Source: Nemania diffusa
Taxonomy: Eukaryota > Ascomycota > Sordariomycetes > Xylariales > Xylariaceae
NCBI GenBank assembly: GCA_038501195.1
Contig: JBBPUQ010000004.1
Location: forward strand, 4,044,001-4,108,000
Reading direction: 5' to 3'
DNA: 64,000 nt
Shown piece by piece: positions 40,312-51,914 of this stretch (position 1 is its first letter; each line of letters opens with the position of its first letter). The notes below the pieces were generated by a model. That model was not told the origin of the DNA. It worked only from the letters and a program-made list of their open reading frames with translations, and did not search any database. The translations under genes were made by a program, and so were the position numbers.

Positions 40312-42975
40312 ATGAGTTTTGGGTTCAGCGTTGGCGATTTTCTCGCTGTCATTACGCTCATTAACAAAGTCCGTAAAGACTTTGCGGGCGCTCCAGATCA
40401 AATCAAACAGATTTCCAAAGAGTCCGCTGGCCCTCTTCTCCCCTTTCTGATAAATACTAATTGTCACTTTCTCCTAGTCTGGAATATCTCGAAAATGATG
40501 CCGGTCGCATCGAAAAGCTGCTCTCTGGACAGAACCTTTCCAGCGCCCAGAAAAAGGATCTTTCCAATATCCTTACTGACTGCCACCATACTCTAGACGA
40601 TACTCAGAGCATAATCAATAAGTACCAAGAACTCTTAAAACCAAAAAGGGTCAGCGCCAAAGGGAGGGTAGCAAGAGCTTGGAATCGATTATTATGGAGA
40701 CTTAGTCACATCCGTGAAAAGACGCCAGACAGACAATCTGTATCAAATTCAGAAGGAGTCGGCATTAGGGAAGAGGCAATAAGAACATTGAAGCGATTGC
40801 AGTTGGAGCCTGACGACATCCGCGACCTTCGAGACCGAATCATGCGATGCGCCACGCTTATCCGCGACTTCTCCGACGGATTAGAGAAAGATAAGGAACA
40901 GAAACAAGAAGTCCTTGACTGGCTTTCTCCAATTGATTTTTCGACTCAGCAGTCAGATCTCCTCCGCCGACGCCAAGAAGGAACAGGCCAATGGCTTCTC
41001 AATTCGAAAGAATATCAACACTGGCTACAGACGAAGAAGGACGCGCTGTTCTGTCCTGGTATCCCCGGGGCCGGGAAGACTATTCTTGCATCTATTGTCG
41101 TGGACGATTTACTTATCCGTCATGGCACCGATGAATCGGTCGGGATTTGCTATATATTTCTCAACTTTCGACAACATGGTAGCCAAAAGCTTGAGGATCT
41201 CATTGCTAGTCTACTTAAGCAACTAGCGTGGACCCAACCAGTCCTTTCTGAAAACGTTACACTCCTTTACGACCGACATAAGAAGAGGCAGACCAGGCCA
41301 TCATTTGATGAGCTCTGTCAGGCTCTCTATCCCGTGATCGCCGAGTACAAGAGGGCTTTCTTCGTTATCGATGCACTTGATGAATGCCAGACGCAGGATA
41401 ATTGTCGATCGAGATTTATATCTGAGATTCTGAAACTCTGGTCCAAACACGAAGCCAATGTTCTCACGACTTCACGTCTTCTACCAGAAATTACTTCTAG
41501 ATTCGACATTGCCGTACTAAAAGAGATCCGCGCAAGTGATGAGGATATTGGCAGATACCTAGACGGAAATTTATCTTGCCTTCCAGGCTTCGTTGCACGG
41601 GACCTTACCCTCCAAACCGAAATTAAAGAGAAAATCTTGCAAAGTGTAGACGGAATGTTAGTCAATCCCTATCTAGAATAAGCCGTTTAAACACTAACGC
41701 TGTTCAAGGTTTCTACTTGCACAACTCCATTTTGATTCTTTGAGGGGCAAACCTTCACCCAAAGCCATTCGAACCGCACTAGGCAAACTTGCAAAAGGCT
41801 CAGGTGCTTACGACATCGCGTATGACGATGCATTGACCCGCATCAAGGGCCAACTGCCAGACCAGGAGAAGCTTGCTCTAGACACTTTAATATGGATCAC
41901 GTCCGCCAAAAGACCTTTGACAACAGTGGAGCTTAGGCATGCGCTAGGTGTCGAGTTGAATGAAACAAAGTTTGACGAGAGTAACCTTCCTGACCTCAAA
42001 GACATGGTTTCTAACTGTTGTGGCCTGGTTACTGTCGACGAACAAAGTGACATTATCCGCCTCGTCCATTATACAACGCAAGAGTATTTTGAACGGAGTG
42101 GGGCACGGTGGTTTCCAGAGGCACAATCTCAGATTGCGGAAACGTGTGTTACGTATCTTTCATTCGACGCGTTTGAAGGCGGAAGGTGCAAGAGTCACTC
42201 ACAGCTTGAAGACCGGCTCTCATCATATCCTTTATACGACTACGCAAGTCATTATTGGGGAAGACACGCGTGTTTGGCCTCGAACTACCAATTCTATTTC
42301 ACTTTCCTACAAAATGATTGCAAAGTCGACGCTTGCAGTCAGGCATTATTCCATAATGAGTGGTATTTGGGTGATAAAATCCAACAGTTACCAAGACAAA
42401 TCACCGGACTGCATCTCGCGGCATTCTTCGGGCTGCATAAAGTGATCGCTAGTCTCGTAGAACGCTACGACGTCAATGCACTCGACAGTAGAGAAAACTC
42501 ACCAATCGCCTATGCCATCCAGGAGGGGCATGAGGTCCTAGTACAGCTGCTCCTTGAGAAGGGTAGTATGGTCGATTCAAGTGTTGATGGCACCCCACTG
42601 TTATCCTACTCTATTAACCGTGGACACCAAAACGTGACACAGGCTCTTCTAGACAGAGGGGCCAATATCGAATCGAAAGATGATTCGGGTAAAACACCCT
42701 TATTTTGGGCCGTTCTCGGGCCTAGGAATATAGCTACCGTCCAGCTTCTTCTTGACAGAGGGGCTAATATCGAATTGAAAGATAACGAGGGTAGAACACC
42801 ATTATTTTGGGCCGTTTTCAGCTCTCATGATATAGCTCCCGTCCAGCTTCTTCTTGACAGAGGGGCCAATATCAATTCGAAAAATAGCTATGGAAAGACC
42901 CCTTTATCACATGCCCTTAAGTGGAATACAGAGAAGATGGTGCAGTTACTCCGAGAGAACGGCGCCGTTGAATGA
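40312..42975 (+). CDS. STAND/NLR-like protein: N-terminal STAND domain, NACHT, ankyrin repeats
   Basis: Exons 40312-40421, 40478-41656 and 41709-42975, joined in frame to 851 residues. The introns (56 and 52 nt) have ATACTAAT and CACTAAC branch sites. The N-terminus (MSFGFSVGDFLAVITLINKV, 1-40, helical to about 190) matches the fungal N-terminal domain of STAND proteins. The NACHT nucleotide-switch module has a P-loop GIPGAGKT at 231-238 and a Walker B FFVIDALDEC ending at 340. A winged-helix-like segment WITSAKRPLTTVELRHAL lies at 492-509. Ankyrin repeats fill about 662-851. Proteins of this build act in fungal non-self recognition and incompatibility; activation by ligand at the ankyrins is family knowledge, not shown here. 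The first donor is GTCCGC, so the first splice is slightly uncertain. No partner effector gene is seen adjacent. Confidence 0.88.
42652..42957 (+). repeat. 102 bp coding repeats (34-residue ankyrin units)
   Basis: Units begin at 42652, 42754 and 42856 with GACAGAGGGG(C/T)(C/T)AATATC, a 102 bp period equal to about one ankyrin repeat (LDRGANI). The first two units agree at about 85 of 102 bases, well above the other ankyrin units of the protein. The repeat type is under apparent recent duplication or homogenisation. Confidence 0.8.
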
Positions 42976-44227
42976 GCTTTCGGCGACAGCATTTTTCCAC
43001 GTTTCTGCTTTATACAGGGTCACAATGGTTTAGAGGTATGGAATTTATGTTTGACGTACCATTAATTTTAATCAACAATAATTTCCGAGGAGATAGTGTT
43101 GGATTTTACCACTGCGCCAACAGATCATTGTTACGCAACACATTATTTTAGTATATATGTTATCAATCCGACGGTAGAATATACATTCCGTGTCTCTGAC
43201 CGCTTCAGTGACTATTACATTTAAGTACAGAGCATAGATGTTTATCATAGCCCCAATATAAGCACTGTAAACGGTCAAGATTCCCACCTTATCTACGTGT
43301 TATTTTTGGTAATGTTGTGATTTAGGGTTGCAGTTCTGTTCCGTGACAAACATAACTAAGGCACCCTAACCACTCTCAAGAAAGTTAAGCTTACTAGTAT
43401 TATTATCTCGGTCATACTAACAGTAAAAATTTCAGAATACACTTGAAGACCCATATAGTTCAGTCTTGGCACCCACTCATCTCGTGACTGTTACAAATGA
43501 TTGGTCGGGGCTAAGCTCTAAGACTCGACTTAAGACTTCAGCAGTTTTTATAACAGAAAGATAAACTAGGGTTCGGTAACGAGACGCCTAATACTTGGGC
43601 ATTAATTCTAGCATTAACTCCTCGCTCCCTCGCGGTGCTGCATTTAGGAGATCATGAACAAGAAGGTAAGAGGTACGTGGCTAAACACCGATCGCAGAGC
43701 TTGAGATTGGTTGGAGAACTATATACTAAGTAATCTTGACTGCCTGAGGCACTCAGAACACCTCGCATTCATTAATGCCTTGCGACTCCAGACATTCACT
43801 TGCTCTGTTCATAGTATTAGTGGCAATGGTATCCTAGGTTCGAGCGCATACGTCATGTGGTATACCATAGCTTTTACTTCATTTCCAGCTCTCCCTCGCC
43901 AGGCATTGCGTTGGGGAGATGCTCTAGCATCATAACACTAGCTAAGCACAGTAACTCCCTCACCGATAGCCTCTTCAAGGTCATCATCTCTGCTGACCTT
44001 TCATCTTCTCGCCTTGGTCTCGAGACACCACCGCAAAGGGGCTGAGCATAGAACACCGTAGCTCGAGGCGTGGCTTCTAGCAATATCTATTGTCTCAGCT
44101 TGCCGACTAAAGCAAGGCAATATAAATGCCATGCCCGCCCTAAGAACAGAGCCATTGCACCTAACCATCTACCACCTCAGAGCGCAACACCCGCTCAGAG
44201 TCTACCGATCGCACCGCGCCGTCTCGC
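42976..44227. other. intergenic, no gene seen
   Basis: About 1.25 kb between the convergent NLR and MED18 genes, with no frame of protein-like content. Confidence 0.5.
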
Positions 44228-45165
44228 TCACGGCGGCCCGCGCCCGGGGACGGCAGGCGGCGGGGAGATGCGGGTGTCGAAGACGCGGCGGTCGACGACC
44301 TTGAAGTCGAACAGGCGCTCGAACTCGGCCTTGTTGCGCATGAGCTCCTCGTTGGCCTTGGCCAGCTTCTCGGGCTGCCCGTCCTCGGCCACGTGCAGCC
44401 TGACCGCGAGCGCCCACTTCTGCGCCGAGTCCACCGGCCGCAGGTCCGCCCACGCCGGCAGGTGCGGCACCGGGCGCCCCGGCGACTCGGGCAGGTGGTA
44501 GTACCGGCTCAGCACGATCTCCAGGTCGCCGCGGTTGAACGAGTAGGTCTCCTGTATGAGCTCGTTTATGTAGCTGCGGGGGTCGGTTAGTGGATGTAGT
44601 GAGATAGGAGCGTGTGTGCGAGGGTGAGGAGCTGGAGTGGGATGGGGTGAATGATGGAGGGGAGGTAAACGCACGCTTGCTTGTTCTCCATCAACACCCT
44701 CGGCAGGGCGTGCATGAAGGGGATCTCGATCTTCTTGCGCGACGTGATGGGCGAGTCGCGCAGGGGGTCGGGGAGGTCCGTCCAGCGCAGCGTGGCGGGC
44801 AGGCGGTTGAAGTCCATACTAGGGGTGGGCGCGGGGCCACTGCCGTCGCCTCCTGCCGTAGTCGTCGTCGTCGCCGGGGCCTTGGCGAAGTCGGTCTCGG
44901 GCGAGACCTCGTACGCGGCCTGCAACACGTACGACGAGCGCATCAGGTGCCTGCCGAGCTCGGCCCAGAGCTGCCGCTCGGCGGGGCGCGGCAGCACACT
45001 CGGCGGCGGCGCGGCGGGCAGGCCCCGCGGCTGCGCCTGGCCGGCGAAGTACAGCACGCGGCAGATGGTGCGGCGCGCCGTCATCCACGAGAGGCCCTGC
45101 AGCACGGCGCAGGCCGTGTCGAAGTCGCTCTGCTTCACCGTCGCCGTGAGGAAGAGCTCGTGCAT
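44228..45165 (-). CDS. MED18: Mediator complex subunit 18
   Basis: Exons 44675-45165 and 44228-44573. The 101 nt intron (GTGCGT donor, CCGCAG acceptor) completes GCC at the join, giving 278 residues. It starts MHELFLTATVKQSDFDTACAVLQGLSWMTARR, the highly conserved MED18/Srb5 N-terminus, and later has LRWTDLPDPLRDSPITSRKKIEIP, another hallmark, followed by ETYSFNRGDLEIVLSRYYHLP. MED18 forms the head-module pair with MED20 and helps RNA polymerase II initiation in the nucleus. A variable Ala/Pro/Thr-rich insert with an ATTTTTAGG stretch lies at about 97-118. The coding sequence is markedly GC-rich compared with its flanks. A product is expected in all growth conditions; no special regulation visible. 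Confidence 0.93.
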
Positions 45166-46094
45166 TTGTTTGGTGAGACTTTGAGTTTGATGGGGTGGGT
45201 TGAGGTGAGTTGGTGAGAGCTGGTCACCTGGTTGGTTTAGCTCCTCGCAAAAGTGTCGTGGGTATTTTGCTGTCGATCCTAGTACTGAAAATAAATGTGC
45301 GAGGAATGAGGAGATTGCTAGATTTCTGTACCTTAGAGGAAAAAAACTGATGGGTTTCTTATTGAATTGATGATGAGAGGACGGAGGTTAAGTAGAAGGT
45401 ATGTAAGTAGGTACCTTAAGAAAGCACCTAAAGCCCCACATCGAAATTAAGGTTAGCGCCCAGCGTCGTTGAAATTGAGGTTGTCTACATCCGTCGTGCA
45501 TACACTAGTGCATCTCTGAAACTAACAGCCCGTGAGATGGAAAATGACTAATTCATTTACCTATCCATTGCATCGTATAGTTCGCTTATTTAGGCCATTC
45601 AGGTTCGCGCGTGGAGGCGAGTTGCTTACAAAGGTAAGTATCAACGAACCGCAGGATAGGACATCTATTATTGACTGGTTAACCTGCACAACTATAACAC
45701 TAGACAGCCCTTCGTTCTTATTGACATTATCGATAATAAGAAAGCTCATATTGAATTATAACAATATCACGTAGAATGTATGCACTACTTAGTCATAAAT
45801 AGAAGAGATAGGATACAGATCCCATCTCACTCTTGATGTAGTGTCGGTGTAAGCATCTCACTCCCTAACTAAGCGTTGATCAATTGCTTTAACTTATTAT
45901 GATATAATTATTATATATTCTAATTTACTTGCTTTGATATAAAGCAGTGGTGAATCAGGAGTGAATCACTTGTAATCATGACACAGTTTCCCGCTTATGG
46001 TATAACCGCCAGTGACGTAACGCCAAGCGCACCAATTTCCACAAATCAATCCTGGGAATGAGATCCGCGACGGAGAAACCTAGTGATAAAACAT
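45166..46094. other. intergenic, no gene seen
   Basis: About 0.9 kb lying between MED18 and the siderophore transporter gene, both on the minus strand. It holds the upstream region of MED18 and the 3' flank of the transporter. No supported frame. Confidence 0.5.
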
Positions 46095-48023
46095 TTAGAT
46101 GACAGTTCCCTTGACCTGCTTGAAATCCTTGAGCTTAATGTCGCGCCAGGCGATGACACCCGCGAGCCCGAGAACCGTGATCGCGGTCGCCGCAATGAAC
46201 ATGTTCTTAAGGGCATCATCGTACGCCATGACGATGGCCTGGTGCGTCGCCGAGCCGACGGGGTACGAGATCTGCGTGGCCAGATCACCGTAGATGGTAG
46301 TAAAGTTGGCCTTGGACTCCTCCGGCAAGTACGCCAGGAGCTTCGCGGGGAAGACGCCGGTCCAGATGGCGCCGGCGACGGTGCTGCCGATGCCGCCGCC
46401 AACGCTCGAGAACATGCCCTCGATGGCCAACACGACGGCGACCTGTTGGTGCGCCGCCGCCGCCATCACCGCCACCTGCTCGCAGATGACGCACGCGCCG
46501 CCCGCGAAGGCGTAAATGATCTCCACGAAGATGATCCAGCCTAAGTTGGTGCCGGCGTGGCGGAACTGGATCAGCAGCCCGATGGCGAGGATGGTTACGG
46601 GCACGCCGAAGTACAGCGCGACCCACTTGAAGCGGCCGGTGCGGCGGATGGCGAGACCGACGGGGATGGAGAACAGGCAGGATCCGATACTGTAGATGCT
46701 ACCGATGTAGCCTGTCTGCCAAATGTTCGTTCGAAGGACAACCTGTAGGAAAGACGTGAAGTACGCCGTCCAGATGTAATACTCGATGAACAAGACGGCG
46801 GCGAGAACGCAGGCTCCTAGAACCGTGCGGTCCTTGAGGAGCTCCCATGGCATGTACTGGACGGGGGAGTAGTACTTCTCCCACGCGACGGCCAGGCCGA
46901 GGAGTACAATGCCGACGACGATGAACGAGATGGTCAGAGGGTCTCTCCAGCCGTACTTCTGGTACGAGTAGATGCTGAACGGCAGAAGGAAGAGCGTGAA
47001 ACCGGCCGACAGCAAGATGAGGCAGACAATGTCGAACTCCCAGAAGTAATGCTTGATCGATTGGAAGGCCGTTCGGCCGCTCTTCTGGCGAACGAGGACA
47101 CCCATCTTCTCGGCCTTGCGCTGGTTGTAGGCGAATAGGAAGTAGAGGGGTAGGCACACAACTGGCGTCACGATGGCAAAAATACCAAAACCCCATCTCC
47201 AGCCGACGGTAGTGAGAACACTCTGGGCGAGGGGACCGGTGATCCAGACGGTAGCGATGTAGGGCGAGCTCACGTAGGCGAGCACCAACCCTCGGTTCTT
47301 CAGCGCCGAGGTATCGGCAATGAAGACGGTCGTGGCATAGGAAACTCCGTTGTACCTAGGGACAGCACCGCGCGTTAGTCGTTGTCATTTGCCCTTTTCG
47401 CAGAGATGGGGGCGATGAAGTGTCCATACCCAACCCAGTAGAAGATTTGTGCAGCAGCATAGGTCTGTACGTTGTTGCAAGCCGCCATGAGAACAAGGCC
47501 CAAAGTCATGAAACACATGGTTAGGAGGTATCCTTGCGGGCGACCCCAGACATCCAGGATCTTGGCCAACGCTAGCTTGGACACGCCCCCGATAATGCCG
47601 GACGCAACATTCGTGGTGGCCGTCAACGAGTGTTCCTGGAAAGCACTGGTGACATAGGGGGTCAACAGAGTCCCCATGCCCTGCTGTATCGCATCAACAA
47701 AGTAGACGAGCCAGATGCTATGTAACTGTTAGCGTCCATCATGCGTGGGCTAGAGATTCTCGATGAGCATACAGAGTATAAGCGATATAGAGATCACGCG
47801 TCGTCCAGACCTTGGTGATGGCCTCGATGTTTTGGACACCGGCCTGGGCATCTTTATTGATGGAATCATCATCTGAGTCCGGCTCGGCAGAGAGCGGACG
47901 TTCGCCGGCCAAACCGGCCTCCTTGCTCTCCGGCACACCAGTTTCCTTGTCGTCTGGTCCGCGACGGTCTTTCTCGGCCTCAATCCGCTCCTGGGCAATG
48001 ACCGTCTTGAAAAGGCTCTTCAT
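46095..48023 (-). CDS. siderophore-iron transporter, MFS (MirB/SIT type)
   Basis: Exons 47773-48023, 47430-47717 and 46095-47355 give 599 residues, the usual SIT length. The introns (55 and 74 nt) have GCTAAC and GACTAAC branch sites. The hydrophilic N-terminus (1-70) carries SDDDSINKDAQAGVQNIEAI, followed by WTTRDLYIAYTLIWLVYFVD and GMGTLLTPYVTSAF. Later come GVSYATTVFIADTSALKNRGL and AYVSSPYIATVWITGPLAQ. These are hallmark segments of fungal ferri-siderophore importers with 14 membrane helices (plasma membrane or vesicles). The frame has a GTG further 5'; ATG 48023 is chosen. Iron-regulated expression is expected, since GATA sites of the SreA type lie upstream at 48824-48872. Which siderophore is imported cannot be told from sequence. 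Confidence 0.92.
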
Positions 48024-50351
48024 CGTGAACACCTGGTGAACAATCGGAATGAATGAACTGAAGCCAAGACCGCGAAGGACTCTGGAAGGATACAGACCAA
48101 GAGTGTCGGTGTCGGGGACCTGGAGCGCGATGAGATATTTAAAGACATGGCTACGGACTAGCTATTACAGAACAAACGGGCACAAACGGGTGATCAACTT
48201 CTGTGTTACCTACCCACCGCGTACCTAGAGCACCGGCGGGTGGCGCGATCTTGCTTGGTACTGGAGCTAGGCTCCTCATCTTGAACGCACCATGGAACGG
48301 GTGGAGATGCTACATATCTTTCCTCCATATAGCCAAGAGGTTTGCACATACAGTATGCAGTAGGTATGGCAATATCCACTCAAGGATTGCAAGACCCATG
48401 CACATAGTCCAGACGCTTCGCAAGCAGAAACGGATACCGTTCCCCAAATCGGATGACCCCGGCTGGCACCTACATGCATGCAGGGCGCCTTTACATGCCA
48501 ATGGACAGGACCAGTGAATAGAGAAAGACCTAGGTATCATATGATGCTCGAAATAATTAATTGAACGAATCAGCTTATTGACTTAACGAGCTCATCAATA
48601 CAATTAGGAATTTTTGTACAAATTCGCATCGCCGGGCCTTTCATCTGCTCTCTATTACGCTCTGTCAAGCAGGGGACGCCAGAGCCAGACAGAATGAGAA
48701 GGTAGTATAAGAGCCATTCAGCTCGTTGAAGGTTTGTAGATGGCGAACAGGGATTACTGGTCAAGCAATGGTCAACTTACGGTGCTAGCGCTGCATGGCT
48801 ATATGGGTCTCATGATGAAAATTTTATCAGATTGATCAGATGGAACATATTGATCTGATTGATAAGATAATCGGGTCGGTTGGCTGGTGGATAGTTCGAG
48901 CCGTTGAACCAGTGTGAGACTTAGGAGGGATCGTGGGGCTACGGAACGCGTTACTGTAGTCATACTGGGGTCATTACTGGAGCAGACAGGTCTCCTCATT
49001 TCCCGAAGCAGCGAAAAAGGGTCCGAAGACGGATCTCAGATGAAGGCTTGCCAAGCTGCTGGGTCCAGTGGCTCGGTTTAGGGTCTGGGATAACTCGGAC
49101 GTAATTAGCTCCTAGTAGGACTGGGGAGAGAGGGAGAGAGGGAGAGAAAAAAATTGAGGAAAAAAACGGGCTTGGCTGGACCAAAATGTCAGTAGCTTGA
49201 ATAATAGTATCATCAACTTTACAATGCTAGATGATGCGAAGACTTGTGGCGACTGTCCAGGGCGGAGGTGTTGGTTTCTTTAATTAGTGACATGCCGAGT
49301 TGGCTGGACTCTGGAACCGATCTAGCCTTCATCATATGAGTCTGTCTTGAACGAAAATTATTTCCCAATACCACTAGCCCAGACAGTTTAGCGGCGCATA
49401 GTGTAAATAGGTACTAAGGAAGCGAGTCGGAAGCCTGAGGGGTAAGTAAGGTCACACGAAACGATAAGTATTAAGGCGTATACAGAATACGCAGCAGGTA
49501 GAATAGATAGGAGGAGGATACGCATTACATACGTTATAGTAAATAGAACGCGTCTAGACGCGCACGACATACTATCTGATGCGGTATGATTGATACTTCC
49601 TACCTACCTAGGTAGTTAGCGAGCCATGCCAATTTGAAATGGATAATAAATTTCGTGCAAATGCTAGGCAGCGATCCATACACTATACCAAGAATGAGAA
49701 GATTATGAAGGGATTCGGTACCTAGCATATATCCACTCTACGGACACAAGACAAACACACCAAGGTCCATGGCATAACGCGGCATTGCCGAGAGAATTAC
49801 CTAGCGTAGTATACACAGGTAGTATCAATGAGAGCAGAGATCCGACGGAAATAGTTGGCGAGCTTTAGTGTCCGTGAATAGTAGGTATGAAGGATGGATG
49901 CAAAGTCTTTGAACTACCGACTTTATCGTCCGTTATGTTGATCCTACCTAGATAAAAGATCAAATCCCCGAGAGAAATGTTTCTCTACAGATTGAAGTTT
50001 ACCTTCGGTACTTTCGTTGCTCTCATAATTGAGCTGTGCTGATTTGGCCAAGAGGAAGTGTTTCTGGTTCCCAAGACAAGTGCTACTAAGTAGATCCGGA
50101 TGTGATGATTAGGTGAGGGTGGCGCCAGATGGCGGACACGCCCACCATCTGGCAGCAAAACAACCCTCTGGGCCGTTCACAGCATCTGCACAGACCACCA
50201 CGTGACCTTGACTTTAATGCAAGACCCTTGCTTACTTGCTTGGTGGACTCGAACATTTTCCGTAGCTGGAAGCAGTCGAGCTAGTTATCGAGTTGGTTAT
50301 CGCGGGATCACCACCAACGTCAACCCACGGCTCGATTCACCCAACGTCACA
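48024..50351. other. intergenic between transporter and MRP10
   Basis: About 2.3 kb, upstream of both genes (divergent). It contains the GATA cluster, a purine-rich stretch at about 49121-49166, TACC/GGTA repeat motifs near 49600-49615, and a CACGTG E-box at 50199-50204, 148 bp before MRP10. Open frames of 60-104 codons here are taken as chance. Confidence 0.5.
48824..48872 (-). promoter_or_regulatory. GATA-site cluster, SreA-type iron-regulator candidate
   Basis: TTATCAGAT at 48824-48832 is the reverse complement of ATCTGATAA, an exact match to the SreA/Sre1-type consensus ATCWGATAA. Within the next 40 bp come ATTGATCAGATGG, TTGATCTGATTG and TGATAAGATAATC, giving further GATA cores. The cluster lies about 0.8 kb upstream of the siderophore transporter start. 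In other ascomycetes such sites repress siderophore genes when iron is plentiful. The link here is inference from motif and position; the site could also serve a nitrogen-type GATA factor. Confidence 0.55.
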
Positions 50352-50766
50352 ATGTCGGCCCATAAGCCTATCCGTCTTCCACCGCTGAAGACTCTGCGTG
50401 TGCGGGCTCCCAACGCCAAGCCCGAGCGTCCTTGCATGGCCATCATGTCGTCTGTTCTCTGTAAGCTTGCCCCGAGACACCACCAGCCAAGCCAATCCTC
50501 GCCACCAATTGAGCGCATAGTAGGCGCTGTCACAATAACCCTACAGTCATTCTGCCTCACCGCAGAACCTAGTTACTGATTTCCCCGTTTCTACAGCATG
50601 TTGGGCCTCTGCAGGCTACAGCACCGTCGGATGCGCGCAGGTTGAACAAGCCCTAAGAGCGTGCATGGACGGACCGCGGCCCCCGCCACCGCGCAAGAGT
50701 GAAGTCAACTATCACCTGGGACGGTTCAAGAATACGCTTACATACCCGGAGAAGAAGAAGAGGTGA
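50352..50766 (+). CDS. MRP10: mitochondrial ribosomal small-subunit protein mS37 (Mrp10)
   Basis: Exons 50352-50460 and 50597-50766 with a 136 nt intron (GTAAGC donor, TCTACAG acceptor) give 92 residues. It starts MSAHKPIRLPPLKTLRVRAP, the conserved Mrp10 N-terminus. Twin CX9C motifs are present: PCMAIMSSVLSC at about 27-38, then C49-x9-C59 in GCAQVEQALRAC. They form the CHCH fold imported into mitochondria through the MIA pathway. The tail PPPPRKSEVNYHLGRFKNTL fits the family. Its role is mitochondrial small-subunit assembly. The small size and the split at the first CX9C cysteine explain why no single long frame marks it. An E-box CACGTG lies 148 bp upstream. Confidence 0.93.
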
Positions 50767-51266
50767 TTGGGGTGAAACGACCGACGGGTCATGCTTTACA
50801 CAATCTCGTAGTTGAATGGGAGGTAGTTGATTTACCCTGCAGCATCGCTCGCAGGCTGTATATATCGGTATCCCAATGTCAAACGCCCACGCAAAGACAT
50901 ATCCGTATCTATCGTTCTGGATAATGTCGCCCTCGGCATACCCCCGATTCTATGCCTTATGAGAAATGGGATGAAGGGATGAAGGAGGCAAAAAGGGAAT
51001 ATTCACGGCGTTACGGATGGACACTGCCGGATGGCTCATACCTAGCCATAGTAGCAATTCGACAAGATCCAATTCGCCTCGCTGAGGGATCAATCAGCCG
51101 TATATAAAACTGTACATCAAGAGGACGACCACTCATGTAAATATCAAAACACCCAACCAGAAATTTTAACTACACAACCAACTTCGCTGCTGTCGCCATT
51201 TGTGTATTTAACCTGCTTCCATCCGCGCCCGCTCAGCCACCAACTCACCCAAACTCAACAGCACAC
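50767..51266. other. convergent intergenic region
   Basis: About 500 bp between MRP10 and the secreted-protein gene. No gene or RNA recognised. Confidence 0.5.
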
Positions 51267-51914
51267 CTAGCACAGACAGGGCAGATGCAGACTCTGGTAA
51301 TTACTGCACGTCTTCCCCGCGGGGACGTCGCTGCCCGTCTGCAGGTAGACCTGCCAGTAGTCGGCGCCGCCCGCGACCTTGCACACGAGGAAGTTCAGCT
51401 GCCGGCCCCAGGCGCTGCCCGTCCCCGTGATGATGGTGTCGCCCTCGAGCGCCCAGCCGGGTGCCGCCGCGCCCGCGCTCGCCGACAGCGTCAGCGTCTT
51501 GTACGACGTGCTGTCCGCGCCGACCGTCAGGTACGCGCTGCTGTTCGCGCTCTGGATCGCGCCGCTGCCGATGTTGAAGTACTCGCTGCTCGCCTCGGGG
51601 CCCATGACGGGGATCGTGGCTATTCTCCGGAGAGGACGTAAGCTTCTATTATTTCCTCTCTGTCATTTTTTTTTCGTCATGTTCGCCCCGCTGTTTTTCC
51701 TCTTTCTGCCTTTTGTGCTCCTCAAATTCCGTCGTGATTTTCGTGAGGGAGGGAAAATTAATGTGAGGGGAAACGTACGGTCTTGTGAAGAAGCTTGTAA
51801 GTAGTAGTGGAAAATAGGCGATGAGACGCCCCGGATCTGCTCCGGCTTCGCTAGCACGGCGGCCGGAACGGCCGCGAGGGCGAAGGAGAGGAACCTAGCA
51901 ATACACGAGCGCAT
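51267..51914 (-). CDS. small secreted fungal protein
   Basis: Exons 51779-51914 and 51267-51619 with a 159 nt intron (GTACGT donor, GAATAG acceptor) give 162 residues. The N-terminus MRSCIARFLSFALAAVPAAV is a signal peptide with likely cleavage near residue 22 (VLA/KP). The mature part begins near KPEQIRGVSSPIFHYYLQA. It has a Ser/Ala/Thr-rich beta-type domain: SSEYFNIGSGAIQSANSS, YKTLTLSASAG, WALEGDTIITG, GRQLNFLVCKV and a Cys-containing end KTCSNYQSLHLPCLC. I recognise this as a frequent fungal secreted family of unknown function. An effector, wall or binding role is possible but not supported by a named domain. The exon is GC-rich compared with the intron and flanks. Confidence 0.8.

Noticed and set aside
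44614..45216. 200-codon plus-strand frame opposite MED18
   Set aside because: Arg/Gly/His-rich antisense translation of a GC-rich gene.
46083..46748. Plus-strand frames opposite the siderophore transporter
   Set aside because: Antisense shadows; the minus strand holds an unambiguous MFS protein.
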